Source: Erythroxylum novogranatense
Lineage: Eukaryota > Streptophyta > Magnoliopsida > Malpighiales > Erythroxylaceae
DNA length: 64,000 bases
Reading direction: 5' to 3'
NCBI GenBank assembly: GCA_029891385.1
Contig: CM057230.1
Coordinates: 23,254,847 to 23,318,846, forward strand
The position numbers and the translations under genes were made by a program. Under the pieces are notes generated by a model. That model worked only from the letters and a program-made list of their open reading frames with translations, did no database searches and was not told the origin of the DNA. Shown here one piece after another: positions 22,933-34,414 of the stretch; within the stretch, counting starts at the first letter, position 1; each line of letters opens with the position of its first letter.

Positions 22933-23869
22933 TGTAACATCCCGTCACCGATGGGAAGGTGATATTGGTAAATTAGGACGGGATAGGATTTTTACCGCAT
23001 ATTATTGATTGAGCATTCATTTGGCCTCTAATTTTAGAGGAATGAGTCTTTTGCACATGCACATATAGGTACATGCATTCATGACTTTTTCTCGGCTTTT
23101 AATTTTGATACTGATTTGAATTGTGAAATTGTGAGATAATTAGATTTGATTATGATTTATTGGGAATTTTGGAATAATTAAGTTTGAATATTGAATTGGG
23201 AATGTTCTGGAGTAATTGTCAATGGATAGTGACTTTTCAGAAATTTTCTGGAAAATTCAAGAGAAAAAGTCCAGACCGGAAACTCTCCGGGTGACGGACG
23301 GATTGACTGCATGGTGGTAGAATAACTGGTAAATGGCAACGGAAAATTTAGATATATGATTTTAGAGATTAATATGTTGAGTCATTGAAATTTGGAGACG
23401 AATTGGACTGAAAATGAAATTGAAAAGAGAAAGAGATTTAAATATTTTGGGAGGAAAAAGGTCAAGAGGCTTATTTGTTCTACATATAAATACCTTAGTT
23501 TTGAAAAGCTTGGGGAACTCTTCTCCTTCCTCCTAGGGCACGATGTCTTCTCCTCTCTTCCTCCTTTGGAGATTCTTGCTTGCTTCTTCTCTACTTCGTT
23601 GTCTAGCTTAGTTCATGAGAAGATGAAGATTTGTTGAGGTTTGGAGAAGCTCACCGTCGGTGTTAGAGAAAAGAGGAAGGGTCGGAGGTGATTTTTGAAA
23701 GAGTTGAAGATTTGAGCTTGATTGGTAAGTAAAATAGTTTTAATGTGTTTTTATGGTTGTTAAATGCATGCATGGGTTTAATTGTGAGAGATTGGGGTAG
23801 TTATGGGTGAGTTAAGGAAGTTTTAAGAGAGAAAAATGGTGAAAAACTGGTCGGAGAAGACGACCTGTG

Positions 23870-24085
23870 ACTCATACGTTGCGACGTGTGCTGAAGGACT
23901 CGTCGCGACGAGTAACAGTTGCTCGCCGCGACGAGCTCCCTTCGACGTCGCGGCGAGGGTGAAGGTATACGCCGCGATGAGCCCTTTTGCAGGCGTCGCG
24001 GCGAGCCCCAAAGAAAGCGTTTGCCACGGCGAGCGTTATTTCACATCGCGGCGAGCGTCTCCAGTTTCACACCGCGGCGAAACTC
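23870..24085 (+). repeat. GC-rich palindromic cluster, element B 3' LTR
   Basis: Repeats of CTCGTCGCGACGAG (a palindrome), CTCGCCGCGACGAGC and CGCGGCGAGC. It parallels 17312-17545 with several substitutions. Confidence 0.75.
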
Positions 24086-24665
24086 AGTTTCTGAATTGAT
24101 ATAGTTTGATTTTTGGGGCATAACTAATGGTGTAGACCTCTAATTGAGGTGATGTTTGATTTTTTATGGTCTAGAGAAAGAGGTCTACAATTGAGGAGAA
24201 GGCTGAGAGTTTGAATTCTGATTTTAGAGATCTCAATTATAGAAAGAAAGTTAAAAATGTGATTGTATTGCAACCTTAGGAATGATCTTGATAACTGGAG
24301 CATAATGTGAGACTTTGAAAATAAAATCAATGCTACTGGAAATTTTAGGAACTGAGTATAAAGGATGAATTCGATCTAGAGAATAGTGATATTGATTTTG
24401 AGGTAATACCCTAGCGAGTATGACTTGATAAATTGACTGAATATTAGAAATGGAATTGATGGAGTTCCATATCATATTATTGAATTGGAAGTGAGTGGGT
24501 ATTGAGCAATTGAGTAAAAGGTTAGTTGTGACAAAAGAAAGTGGAAAATGGGAAATAGCCCGGGAAAGTCATGAATAGGCATAGTACATCCTTTATTCAA
24601 GGCATGTGCATCATCAAATTATTTTGACTGTGCATTTCGTAATGGAAATTATTTGATTGTTATAG

Positions 24666-25441
24666 AGGCTCCGATGGATCGATATTCCACGGACATTGCT
24701 GGGACTTCCAGGCTGTAGCTCGGAAGTACAGGTGAGTAACCTAGTTGGTTCCTCAATCTATGTGTGTTTAATATTATGCATTGATGCCATGTGGAGATAA
24801 TGGATGGATATGTGTGTTTGATTTTGATTGATTTCGGACCATGGGTGTCTGAAATATTGGGAACTTGATATTGAAGTGTTATTGTGTATAAATGATCATG
24901 AATGCATAAATGAAATAAATTGTAAATGCCTCTGACTGAAATACCGGACCGAAGGTCCGAAGGAATGGGAAATGACACTGAAACATAAATGACTGTAAAC
25001 GGAAATTGGAGTATATGCATTCATGCATAAGAGCATGATCAGATAATGACAGTTGTGATCAGAGCAGCCATCGTAAGAGCCACAGGCTCACTATATTAGG
25101 GCTTCAAGCCCACCGAAACAATGTTACTGAACCGAGCCTCGAGCTCGAGGGGAGTTAGTGCATACCCTGAGGGCTCTCCTACTCCCTAGACGCGTCTAAT
25201 TACTGATCACTGATAGGCGCTCGGTCACAACATCGTAATAAATTGGACATTGTCACATGTGCATTGCATATTTGGTGTGATTGAATGTGAATTGTGTGAA
25301 AGGCGAAACGCCTTATATTTGAGAAATGTGATCGTATGTATTTTATGGTAAATCGATTGTTTATGCATGAATTGAGTGAACCATCGATGATAGTTTCTCA
25401 TTGAGTTCGCAAACTCACCCAACATTGCAAATATTTTTCAG
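24666..25441 (+). promoter_or_regulatory. Structured spliced-leader module, element B 3' LTR
   Basis: Exon-2 block 24666-24731 (66 nt) with ACTTCC...GGAAGT beside the donor, hairpin CGGACC-GAA-GGTCCG (24945-24959), hairpin array 25052-25231, AATAAA (25237-25242), three-way-junction-like fold 25374-25420, acceptor ends 25441. One arm base is changed (GATAGTTT for GATGGTTT). Confidence 0.65.
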
Positions 25442-25948
25442 GGATTAAGGAGTACCCCGTTAGACAAACGGGAGTATGATTACTGCAAGAGAGTTAGAGT
25501 TTGAAGTCGGGATCAGTTTCACATCTGCATGAGAGTCATTCGGTATTACTGTAAATTTGTAACTCTGCAAATTTTGTAAAATGGTACTGTCTTGTTTTAG
25601 GGCCCCGATTGGATATTGTTATCATTGTAATGTGATTTCTGAAAGTGTTCAGGTATAGTCTTGGGCCCAATTGGATTACGGATTTTTGTGCATGTAATTG
25701 ATTAAAGACTGTTGACTGTTTTCATACGACTGAATGTGTGTTTCGATTGGAACCGTTTTTTAATTAAATATGGGCTCAAATTATTTACTGATATCTGCGT
25801 ACTCTATTGTTTTAAAAAAAATGAAAATGCATTACCGAATTTTTGAATAGCATTGACTGCTCTAGCATACCACCCTCGTGAGACACGGGCTCGGATATCA
25901 CCCACGATATCGGGTTCGGGTCTTGCGGGAGTGGGGTGCTACACTAAA

Positions 25949-26649
25949 AAAGAAACTGATGCATATGTATAGGAGGAATGGAAAGGAATCCAACTATTTA
26001 AAACTTACAGTTGGTGGTAGAATGAGACGAGTACCATTCTTTTGCTCAAGGAAAAATAGTCAGAGCTAGATCTAAGAAAGTATGAGTTTGTTGGCAAGGC
26101 AAACAAGCCAACACCTACTTTAGGCACGTATATTGCTTTCATGTTAGCTGGCACCATAAAGTTGCATTTGATTTGATTATTCTGAAATATTGCCTTTTCA
26201 TTACTTCATTTTTATAGGTATTCCGTAGAAATTGATTACACCATATAGGCATAATTATAGATATTTGTGGTATATAGTATATAAAGGATGTAGTTTTGTA
26301 TTTGTTTTAATTTAAAATTTACCTAATTGGTATGTGTTTCCAACTTTGTGTAATTTTTAGGAAAAGTACAGAGATCTAGGTAAGTTTTCAACATAATTGT
26401 ATATATCTAGTTTAAGGAAGTTTGTAGATAGAGAGAGGACCACAAATATCATGTTGGTTCCTTTAAATTACGTGAATTTAAGAGGTTGTAAGCTTAAGTC
26501 TTATGGTGATACGTGAGAGGTTGAGTTTTGCCTTTATATGGCAATCTATCACGAGCACAGTCTAGTTAACTTAGGCTTAAGGCATGACAACTTTGCTTAA
26601 CAAATATGTTCAGTATATGAGCTTAAAAATATGACTTTAACTTCTTTAC
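25949..26649. other. Old target DNA, not recognised
   Basis: Continues 4009 across the element B insertion. Contains a stretch bounded by splice-like signals (TTTTTAG|GAAAAG at about 26360 and ATCTAG|GTAAGT at about 26379), but no coding support. AT-rich, no known domain. Confidence 0.4.
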
Positions 26650-27284
26650 ACTAATAAAAAGTGTATATGATAATTTTTTCGAGCTTAAATAGTTTAGTTA
26701 CAGGTTTTGTAGTGTCTTGATCACATAATATGTTGACCTTTATATGTAACCTTTTTCCTTGATAAGGATAGAATTGAGGGTTGCTTTCGAAATGTTTATA
26801 TATAGATATAACATTTCTCTCTATTTTGGTTTGATAGTAATAATTTACTCTTGACATAATTCTTGGTTTTGTTGACATTTTTAGTTCTATTAGAACGTTT
26901 TGGACTTAGAAAATATTTTGAAAACTAACAAGTAACAGTCAATAGATCTTTAGAGGAACCTTAATAAACTTATTATCATGCTTACTAACCTTTACACTAC
27001 TTTTGGGTTTTTAGGTGTTTCTATTTATGAGATAACCTTAATTTTTTTTTGTGAGTTTACTTCTATCGTTCAATGAGTGACCATAAATCTAAAAAACTTA
27101 CTAGTCTCTCCATCAAATATGCATTTTTTATTTAACATTATACCATGTTTTTATAGGATTGTAAAGAATTCTTCTAGCTATATAAGATGGTTTCACTTCC
27201 TTTTCTTCACAATAACGTCATTCATATATGCTTCTATATTTCTCATAAGTTGTTCACAAAAAACTAGTTCACTAACTTTTGACA
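26650..27284 (-). pseudogene. Tat/Ogre-like Ty3/Gypsy pol fragment, RT palm to thumb
   Basis: On the minus strand, successive frames give MRNIEAYMNDVIVKK (the RT catalytic box with its first Asp changed, near 27210-27255), MLNKKCIFDG, FFRFMVTH and IEVNSQKKIKVISKIETPK, in RT order. From 26880 down to 26650 similarity is weak. This is a non-chromovirus lineage, different from A, B, G and H. Numerous stops make it a relic. Its upstream half is at 30434-30673, across solo LTR C. Confidence 0.75.
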
Positions 27285-27786
27285 TATTGTGTAGCATCCC
27301 ACTCCTGCAAGACCCAAACTCGACATCGAGGGTGATATTCGAGCCCGTGCCTCACGAGGGTGGTATGCTAGAGCAATCAAAACAGTTCAAAAACTCCGTA
27401 AGACATTTTTATTTTTGAAAACAATCACATGTGCGGAAATCAGTGAACGATTTGGACCCGCTTGGATACGAAAACATTTTCAATCATAACACAATTTCAT
27501 TCATAAAAAGGCACTCAAAAGCGCTCAACCATTTCATATATAGAAATCCATAACCAAACTGGGCCCAATGATTTTCCTTAACATTTTCAGTGGTCACATT
27601 ACAAATACAACATTAACCAATTAGGACCTACTGAAATAAAAAGCACTATTCTGCGGAACTTATAGAAATACAAATTTACACAATAACAGAATGATACTAA
27701 TGCAGACGTGAACTGATCCCGACTTCAAACTTTGACTTGCTTGCAGTAATCATACTCCCGTTTGTCTAACGAGGTACTCTTCAAAT

Positions 27787-28779
27787 CTTGAAAAATAATT
27801 ACAATTTTGGGTGAGTTTGAGAACTCAGTGAGAAACCATCATCGATGGTTCACTCAACTCATGCATATACAAACAATTCACAGATTATCTCATAGTAACA
27901 CATTTGGAAATATCACATGAGTTATCATTCCACAAATATAAGGCGTTTTGCCTTTCACACAGTCCACATTTAATCATTCGTATATGCAATGCACATGTGA
28001 CACTTTTCATTTTATTATGGTGTTGTGACCGTGCATCTGATCTGTCCCAAGAATGGGCTCATTAACGGTGAGCCTGCGGCTCTAAATTACGGTGGGCTTG
28101 AAGCCCTGATACGGTGAGCCTGTGGCTCTGAATAAAAACGCGTCTTAGGGGGAGGAGAGCCCTCCGGGGCACTTCCACCCTTCGATATTGTCCGCTTTGG
28201 CATGATGGGCCACCTTCACGGTTTTATTTTGCCCCTACTCGAGGGATGCAAACACGTCTGTTCCTTTTCGGGCACATTAAATAGTAATTGCGTCTTAGGA
28301 AGTAGGAGAGCTCTCTGGGTATGCACTACTTTCCACGCGCCAGTAGGGATAGGAGAGCCCTCTGGGTATGCACTAATCCCTTTCGAGCTCGAGGCTCTTT
28401 TTTTTCAGTGATCGAGCTTGTAGCTCTTGGTGGCAGCTCCAGTCACAACCGTTATTACTCAATCAATTATGGAATTCATTTATCACATGAAAATAGAATC
28501 AATTTATCGGAAACAGTCATATCATTTCCAATTTCACACTACCATACATTCACAATTTACATGGAAGCATTCACAAATAATCACATTGGCATATCCAATC
28601 ACTCAATCCCTCAGACCTTCGGTCCGAGATTTCAAACATAACAATTCATATTCACAGACAGTTTACAGAACATTTAACAGTTAAAAATTGAGGAACCAAC
28701 TAGGTTACTCACCTGTACTTCCGAGCTACTGTCTGGAAGTCCCAGCAATTATCCGTGGAATGTTGTTCCAACGGTGCCT
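27787..28779 (-). promoter_or_regulatory. Structured spliced-leader module, solo LTR C
   Basis: Minus strand: exon-2 block 28713-28779 (67 nt) before GTGAGTAACCTAG; hairpin array 28022-28449 closed by GTTGTGAC and GTCACAAC, expanded to about 430 nt with repeated GAGAGCCCTCTGGGTATGCAC-like units; AATAAA complement at 28011-28016; three-way-junction-like fold 27809-27855; acceptor reads TTTTTCAAG. The expansion suggests that the array interior can grow while the closing arms are kept. Confidence 0.6.
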
Positions 28780-29329
28780 CTAGAATAGTCAAATAATTTT
28801 CCCTTACTAAATGCACAATCGGAATAATTCAATGATGCACATGTCTTAAATAAAAGATGTACGATGCATGTTCATGACCTTCCCGGCACTAATTCCCAAT
28901 TTTCACTTTCTTTTGACAAACCTAACCTTTCACCCTTTTGATCAATAATGACTCATTTCCTTAATAAAATTCAGTTCAATTCACCATATCAAACGCACTA
29001 GGATAAATCCCTAGAAAAATCTCAAACCCATTATTGCTAGGTACTATATCAATTTCACCCATTGAAGACTCCAAAAGCATTGAATGCAAGTTGGCAGTCT
29101 CAAGATTATGCTCCACTTGTCATGAAACAATCCTTAGGTTGAGATAGGAAACCATACTCAACTTTCTTTCAATATTTAAGATCTCACTTATTTGATTTCA
29201 AACTTTCTTTCTTTACCTCAATTGTAGACCCCTCTCTCTAGTTTATAACGAATCAAGAATCACCTCAATTGGAGGTCTACACCATTAGTTATGCCCCAAA
29301 AACTAAAATCAATCGGTTAAGAAAAATGA

Positions 29330-29520
29330 GGCTCGCCGCGGCAAATGAACACTCACCGCGACGTCAAGGGGTGTCGCCATGGCAAGACGAGAAGACTTCG
29401 CCATGACGTCGAATCGGGTTCGCCGCGATGTTCACGTTCGTTCTGGCAGACGCTCGTCATGAGTATGCTCGTTGCGACGTTCAATAATCCCCTCGTCGGG
29501 ACGTGCAGGTCGCAGGTCGT
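29330..29520 (-). repeat. GC-rich palindromic cluster, solo LTR C
   Basis: Repeats of CTCGCCGCGGC and TCGCCGCGA type, several with C-to-T or G-to-A changes (for example CGCCATGAC), as expected for methylated DNA that has aged. Confidence 0.65.
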
Positions 29521-30433
29521 CTTCTATGACTAAATTTCTCACATTTTTCTCTCTAAAACAGCCATAACTCCCTTTCAACTACCCCAATCTTTTACATTTA
29601 AACCCATTAATGCATTTATCTAACAAATCAACAACATAAAAACCATTCACTTACCAAATCGAGCTTCCAATCTTCAAATCCCCGAAAATCTTCTCCAACC
29701 CTTAACACCCACGGTTCTCTCCCAAAGCCACACAAAACTTCATCTTCCTTAGGATTTAAGCTAGGCTTTGCACAAGGAGAAGAAGCAAGGAAGTGAACAA
29801 CAAAGATCGCACAAAGAGGAAGAAAGGAGGATCAATCGAAAGAGAAGCAATCGTGCCCTAGGATGAATGAGAAAAATGCTTTTCTACCTAATTCAAAACC
29901 TAAGGCATTTAAAGGTTAATCAAATAAGCCTCTTGTCTTTTTGCTCACAATACATTTAAGTCTCTTTCTCTTTTCACAATCATTTCCAGTCCAATTTGTC
30001 TCTAATTTCCAATGGCTCGACATATTAATCTCTAAAATCATATATGTCTAATTTCCCATGGCCATTGGACAGTTATTTCAGTACTATAAAATCGATCAGT
30101 CCGTCACTCGAAAAATTCTCCGGTCCGGACTTTTTCTCTCAAATTTTCCAAAAAATTTATAAGGGTCACTATCAAGTGACAATCACTCTAAAATAGTTCC
30201 AATTCCAATTCTCAAGCACAATTATCTCAGAAATTACAAAACAGATTATATTCACAATTTAATGCCGGAAAATGCCATGAATGCTTGTACATATAAGTGC
30301 ATGTGCCAAAAGACTCATTCCTCTCAAATTAGAGGCCAAATGAATGTTCACATCAAAATATACAATACAAACTACTAGCCTGTCCCAATTTACCAATTTA
30401 CCCCTCCCATCGGTGATGGGATGTTACATATTG

Positions 30434-30673
30434 TCCTTGCATTTTTAGAATAAGAGGCATGTTCTTATATTAATAAATACCTTTATATGTAATAAAGGAT
30501 GTCTTTTCTTCATCTACCTAATTTATCTTGATCTAATTATACATTGAGTAGATGTGCATGAAACTTGAGGCATCGTGGCCTGAAGTTACATCCACCAAAT
30601 GATCAATTTTTGGTAAGGGGTAACTATCTTTATGGTATGCTTTTTTTAAGTCAAAAAAGTTGATACATATCCT
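30434..30673 (-). pseudogene. Tat/Ogre-like RT fragment, fingers and palm
   Basis: Minus strand, read right to left: FFDLKKAYHKDSYPLPKID (near 30600-30655), then HLVDVTSGH, then DEEKTSFITYKGIY and NMPLILKMQGQ, which continues into 27284 once solo LTR C is removed. The motif order identifies RT of the Tat group. It ends at 30673, where LTR D is inserted. Confidence 0.82.
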
Positions 30674-31358
30674 GTAACATCCCATTATCATATGTTAAGG
30701 GTTAAGATCCTAGAATAGTGTATATGAGAGTTTATTGAGAAGTTAGAAAGTGCATTTTATGCTCGCGCATAATATAGCATACACACACTTGAATATTGAT
30801 TTTGCACATTAAAATAATTGTACATGCATTCATTTACATTTTTCGGGTATAATTAATTTGTAAATGTGATTATACTGAGAATTGTGGTATTTATGTGTTG
30901 AAAATTGATTTGGAGAGTATATGTATTGATTTAGAATTTTTGGTAAAAATTTAGAAAATTTATGAAATTTTGGGTATTTTTGGATTAGGAAAATGCCAAG
31001 TAACAAGACAATTGATAAATGGTAGTAAAATTAACTGTCAAATGATAGTGGAAATTTTGATAAATGATTTTGGAAATTATTGGCAGGTGTCATTAAAAAT
31101 TGGGAGATAAGTGGAGTAGAAATGAGGAAACAAATGGACTGGTAGTTTAAAAGACCAAGTGAAGACCATAAGGTGGTGACATGTGGCAAGTGTCAAAATA
31201 CTAATCCATTTGTTTCCCCATGTCACTTGCCTTACCGCAAACCTCACTTTTGTGTGGCCTAAATGAAAGACAACCATTTGGTCTTTCATTTTATTTCTTT
31301 GGCTAAATGTTCTCATCTTCTTATTCTTCTTTTCTCTCAACTCACAACACTCACCAAC
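30674..31358 (+). repeat. LTR D, first part
   Basis: Begins TGTAACATCCCATTATC inside the Tat-like RT. Related to but clearly diverged from the other TGTAACATCCC families. Interrupted at 31358 by solo LTR I and resumes at 34415. Confidence 0.8.
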
Positions 31359-34300
31359 TATTGGACCCCGTCTCCGAGGCCCAACATTCGAACCCATAAA
31401 GCATACATAAGCATAAAGGACCCAAAACTGAATACAAACTGACCACAAATAGAGAAACTTTTAATAGAAAATTTGGGATTTGTTTTTTAATAAAATTGTT
31501 CCTCATGATCTCACGATTCCAACGCCACTGAAAACGCTCAATTTGGATTAGAAATGAAGGAGTTATAGTTAAAATACTATCTTAAAGAAAACAGTGAAAA
31601 CTGACCCTCAACCGACTTCATGTCAGAATTTGAAAAGTTTAGAGGCTAAATTGCCGATCATTTCCTTCATAAAACTTGTAGGTTTATGTCTCTAGTTTAA
31701 TTTAAAATAAGAATCTCCTTGATCTGAGCTTTATAGCTCTGGATATCTCAAAATTAGTAAAGTATATTCAGACTTGATCAACCGACCTCCACAATTTGTT
31801 TCAAACCACCTTTTTCAATTTAAAAGCAATACTGGTAAATCAGGTGTAGAAAGATAGAAAAATGTCTTAGAAATCCATCTCTTCAAAAATGGGATCAATC
31901 GGAGGTCTACACAAATAGTTATGGCCAAAAGAAGAAAGAGGGGTAGGTCGGCCAAGAACCGACCCCAAAAGATGAGCTATCGCCCAGCGCTCGCGCATGG
32001 GCGAGCGCTGGCTGTATGAGCTCCATTTCCCAGACTTCGAGCTCTAAAACTTCAAACCCTCATAACTTTTGCCTTCAAGCTCCAAATCAGACATGGTTTG
32101 CTTCGTTTGAAAGATAGAAGGAAAATCTGCATTTTTCAAGAAGAATTTCCTGACAAGCTCGGACACTAAAGGAATCAAAATTTTACTCTTAAGACCAATC
32201 GACTAGCTCTCCACAAACAGCACCAGAACTTACAAACACCATAACTTTTGACCCAGGACTCCGAATTTAGTAAACTTAGTGTCTATGGAAAGGTTAAAGA
32301 ATTATCTACAATTTTTATGAAGATCACCGACCTATATTCCAACTCTATAAGGGTCAAAAGTGGACTCAAAGCTCTTCCTGACAATCTGCCATATAGACAG
32401 CACCTGCATTTAATTCTAAAGACTCACACCTACCAATTTAACACATCATAAATAGCTCATAAAGCATTTTGGGAGAGTTCGACGGCTCGCCTAACCCTCT
32501 CAAGGAGTCAAAAAGATCCCATTCAACCTATATCAAGCCAAAAATTTCAGTACAACACAACATACACAAAGATGACCACCTGAGTGCATCAGCCTAGAAT
32601 TTCAGCATTACATCCCACTTCAACAACACATAAACCATAACAATTTTCCAGCGAGCTCTCTCAAGGCAAAACTCAACAGCAACTCAGCAATTTAAAAGAA
32701 CGCACACACATACCCTTTTCCAAGGCCATACATAGGTCGTAAATCAACAATTTCACATGATACTAGAGAGTACTAGAACTCTCATTCTCATCTACCAATC
32801 ATACAAGAATTCATACACAGCTTTAGTTACATATCAACATATTCATCAAAATCAAGTACAAAATACAGAATATGAGATGCTCAATGCTTGATATGCTTAA
32901 AAGCTATTCCAAAAGCTGGTTACTAACTTAATACAAAAGTATCTAGGATTCTTGGAGTTAAGATCAATGCCTTGCAAGGTTCCGAGTTCAACTTGAATTT
33001 GCACCTGAGGAGGGAGAATGGGGTGAGCAAACACGGCTCAGTGGCTAACACGTTTATAGCCATCGAGTAATGAACCACACAACACATAAACAAGGATCCG
33101 AAGCAATAACAATTTATCATATGAAACACAAATAATCCAAAATCATCATATAAGGTAGAACATGCGAATTTATATCAATCAACCACATATTATGCATCAT
33201 AAACACAATTAAAAGATGGAATGCACACAATTGGCTCGAGAGTTCCTTAAACACAACGAATAAACTGATGTTTATCGTAAACACAACGAGTCCATTTTCA
33301 GATCTCGTGGGCCACAAGCGGGCTGCTGGGAGAAGTCTAGGGGAGGTCAACGTGCACGTGACTAACGATATAGGTTCTCTCTTGCCCAATCACAACCAAT
33401 TTATGCTCACGTATTCAAACACAAAAATATCATTTTATGCTTCTTTCATTGTATCAAATCATCATAATTTCGTTCTTTTCTTTCAAATCAAGGGAAATAC
33501 ACTTTTAATATACTCACAATTAACAAAGATAGCACACATAGGGCATTTGCCTATTACACAACAACTAAAAAAATGTTACCCACCTATCTTCGGTATCCGA
33601 ATTCAAGATTTCCCTTCCTCCTTGTCTTGAGTGGGATATTCTTGAGTTCCTTCAATTAAATCATACTTCATTCAATAAATACATTTTAAAAGAAAGTCAT
33701 AATATTCATAAATCAAGCAAAGATGAAAATAAACTTTAAACCTAACCTACCCATAGGACATTTAAGCTAGAATAACCATAACCTTAGCTTAAAAGTCCCT
33801 AAAATCCATAGATCTCACCTTTCTCTCTATCTTTCTTCAATCTCTACACAAACCCTAACTTCCATCCTACACCATTCTTAAACCTAGCTTAAGCAAAGAT
33901 GGAACTTACCTCTCACAAGTAGTTTTCTCCTCTTTTTCCTCTTCTTTCTTCTTTCCTCCAAGCCTCCTACGGCTCTCCCTCTTCTTCTTGGCCGAAAGCT
34001 CTTCTTTTCCTTAACTCACGTTTTGCTTCTCTTCTTTCCTTTAAGTCTACGACACTTGCTTCCTTCTCTAACAACTTAATTCATTAGCTTTCACTTAAAG
34101 CCCTCCTCCAAAACTACATAGTTTTGATACTCCTTAAAGCTCTCCTTATAACTTACAAGGCTTTGGGCTCTCCTCCTCCTCACAAGCCCACTACACTTAA
34201 CCACTTAAATTCTAAAGCCCATACTTTCCAATATTAAGTCCAAGCCTTCATTTAATTTCTAACTTCTAATCCCAATCATACTTGCTAATTTCAAGACTCA

Positions 34301-34409
34301 ATAAAATATATATCTATATAAACACATAATTAAAACAATTAAAGCAAGAATAGCAAATAAATCAATAAATAATCAATTAAATAAACAAAAAATTTTTCGG
34401 GGCCCAACA
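31359..34409 (-). repeat. Solo LTR I, related to element F
   Basis: 3051 bp with the TSD CCAAC (31354-31358 and 34410-34414). On the minus strand it starts TGTTGGGCCCCG and ends GTCCAATA. Blocks shared with F include the segment 33235-33410, matching 40557-40725, and the GAGGCTAAATTG phrase near 31650. The blocks come in a different order than in F. An acceptor-like CTCCCTCCTCAG|G lies near 33008 (minus). A perfect 11-bp inverted repeat is at 31984-32011. Confidence 0.82.
31984..32011. repeat. Perfect 11-bp inverted repeat in LTR I
   Basis: CCAGCGCTCGC (31984-31994), spacer GCATGG, GCGAGCGCTGG (32001-32011). It follows TATGGCCAAAAG and sits where other LTRs have their GC-rich cluster. Confidence 0.8.
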
Positions 34410-34414
34410 CCAAC

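Larger units (their letters stand above)
4010..25943 (+). mobile_element. Element B: family-2 Ty3/Gypsy LTR retrotransposon, interrupted by element A
   Basis: The outer ends are TGCAACATCCCG (4010) and GGGGTGCTACA (ending 25943), flanked by the TSD CTAAA (4005-4009 and 25944-25948). Parts: 5' LTR 4010-4411 plus 16777-19399, internal region 19400-22932, 3' LTR 22933-25943. Element A occupies 4412-16771. Without A the element is about 9.6 kb, with LTRs of about 3.0 kb. The LTRs differ by roughly 2-3 percent in stretches compared by eye, whereas the internal region is badly decayed, so B was probably moved by proteins from another element. Confidence 0.92.
22933..25943 (+). repeat. Element B 3' LTR
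   Basis: 3011 bp, complete and uninterrupted. TATA box 23485-23492; exon-1 donor TTGATTG|GTAAGT with GT at 23725-23726; GC cluster 23870-24085; exon-2 block 24666-24731; acceptor ends 25441. Inferred intron 1 is about 0.94 kb and intron 2 is 0.71 kb. This is the reference copy for family 2 in the window. Confidence 0.93.
27290..30428 (-). repeat. Solo LTR C, family 2
   Basis: 3139 bp, from TGTAGCATCCC at the left to GGGATGTTACA at the right, flanked by the perfect TSD TATTG (27285-27289 and 30429-30433). There is no second LTR, primer site or coding region, so the element was reduced by LTR-LTR recombination. It matches the element B LTRs on the opposite strand but is more diverged, with an enlarged hairpin array. 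Confidence 0.93.

Noticed and set aside
25949..26649. Host gene exon(s), including a tiny exon near 26360-26379
   Set aside because: Only splice-like dinucleotides and short frames; no recognisable domain. Such signals are frequent in AT-rich DNA.
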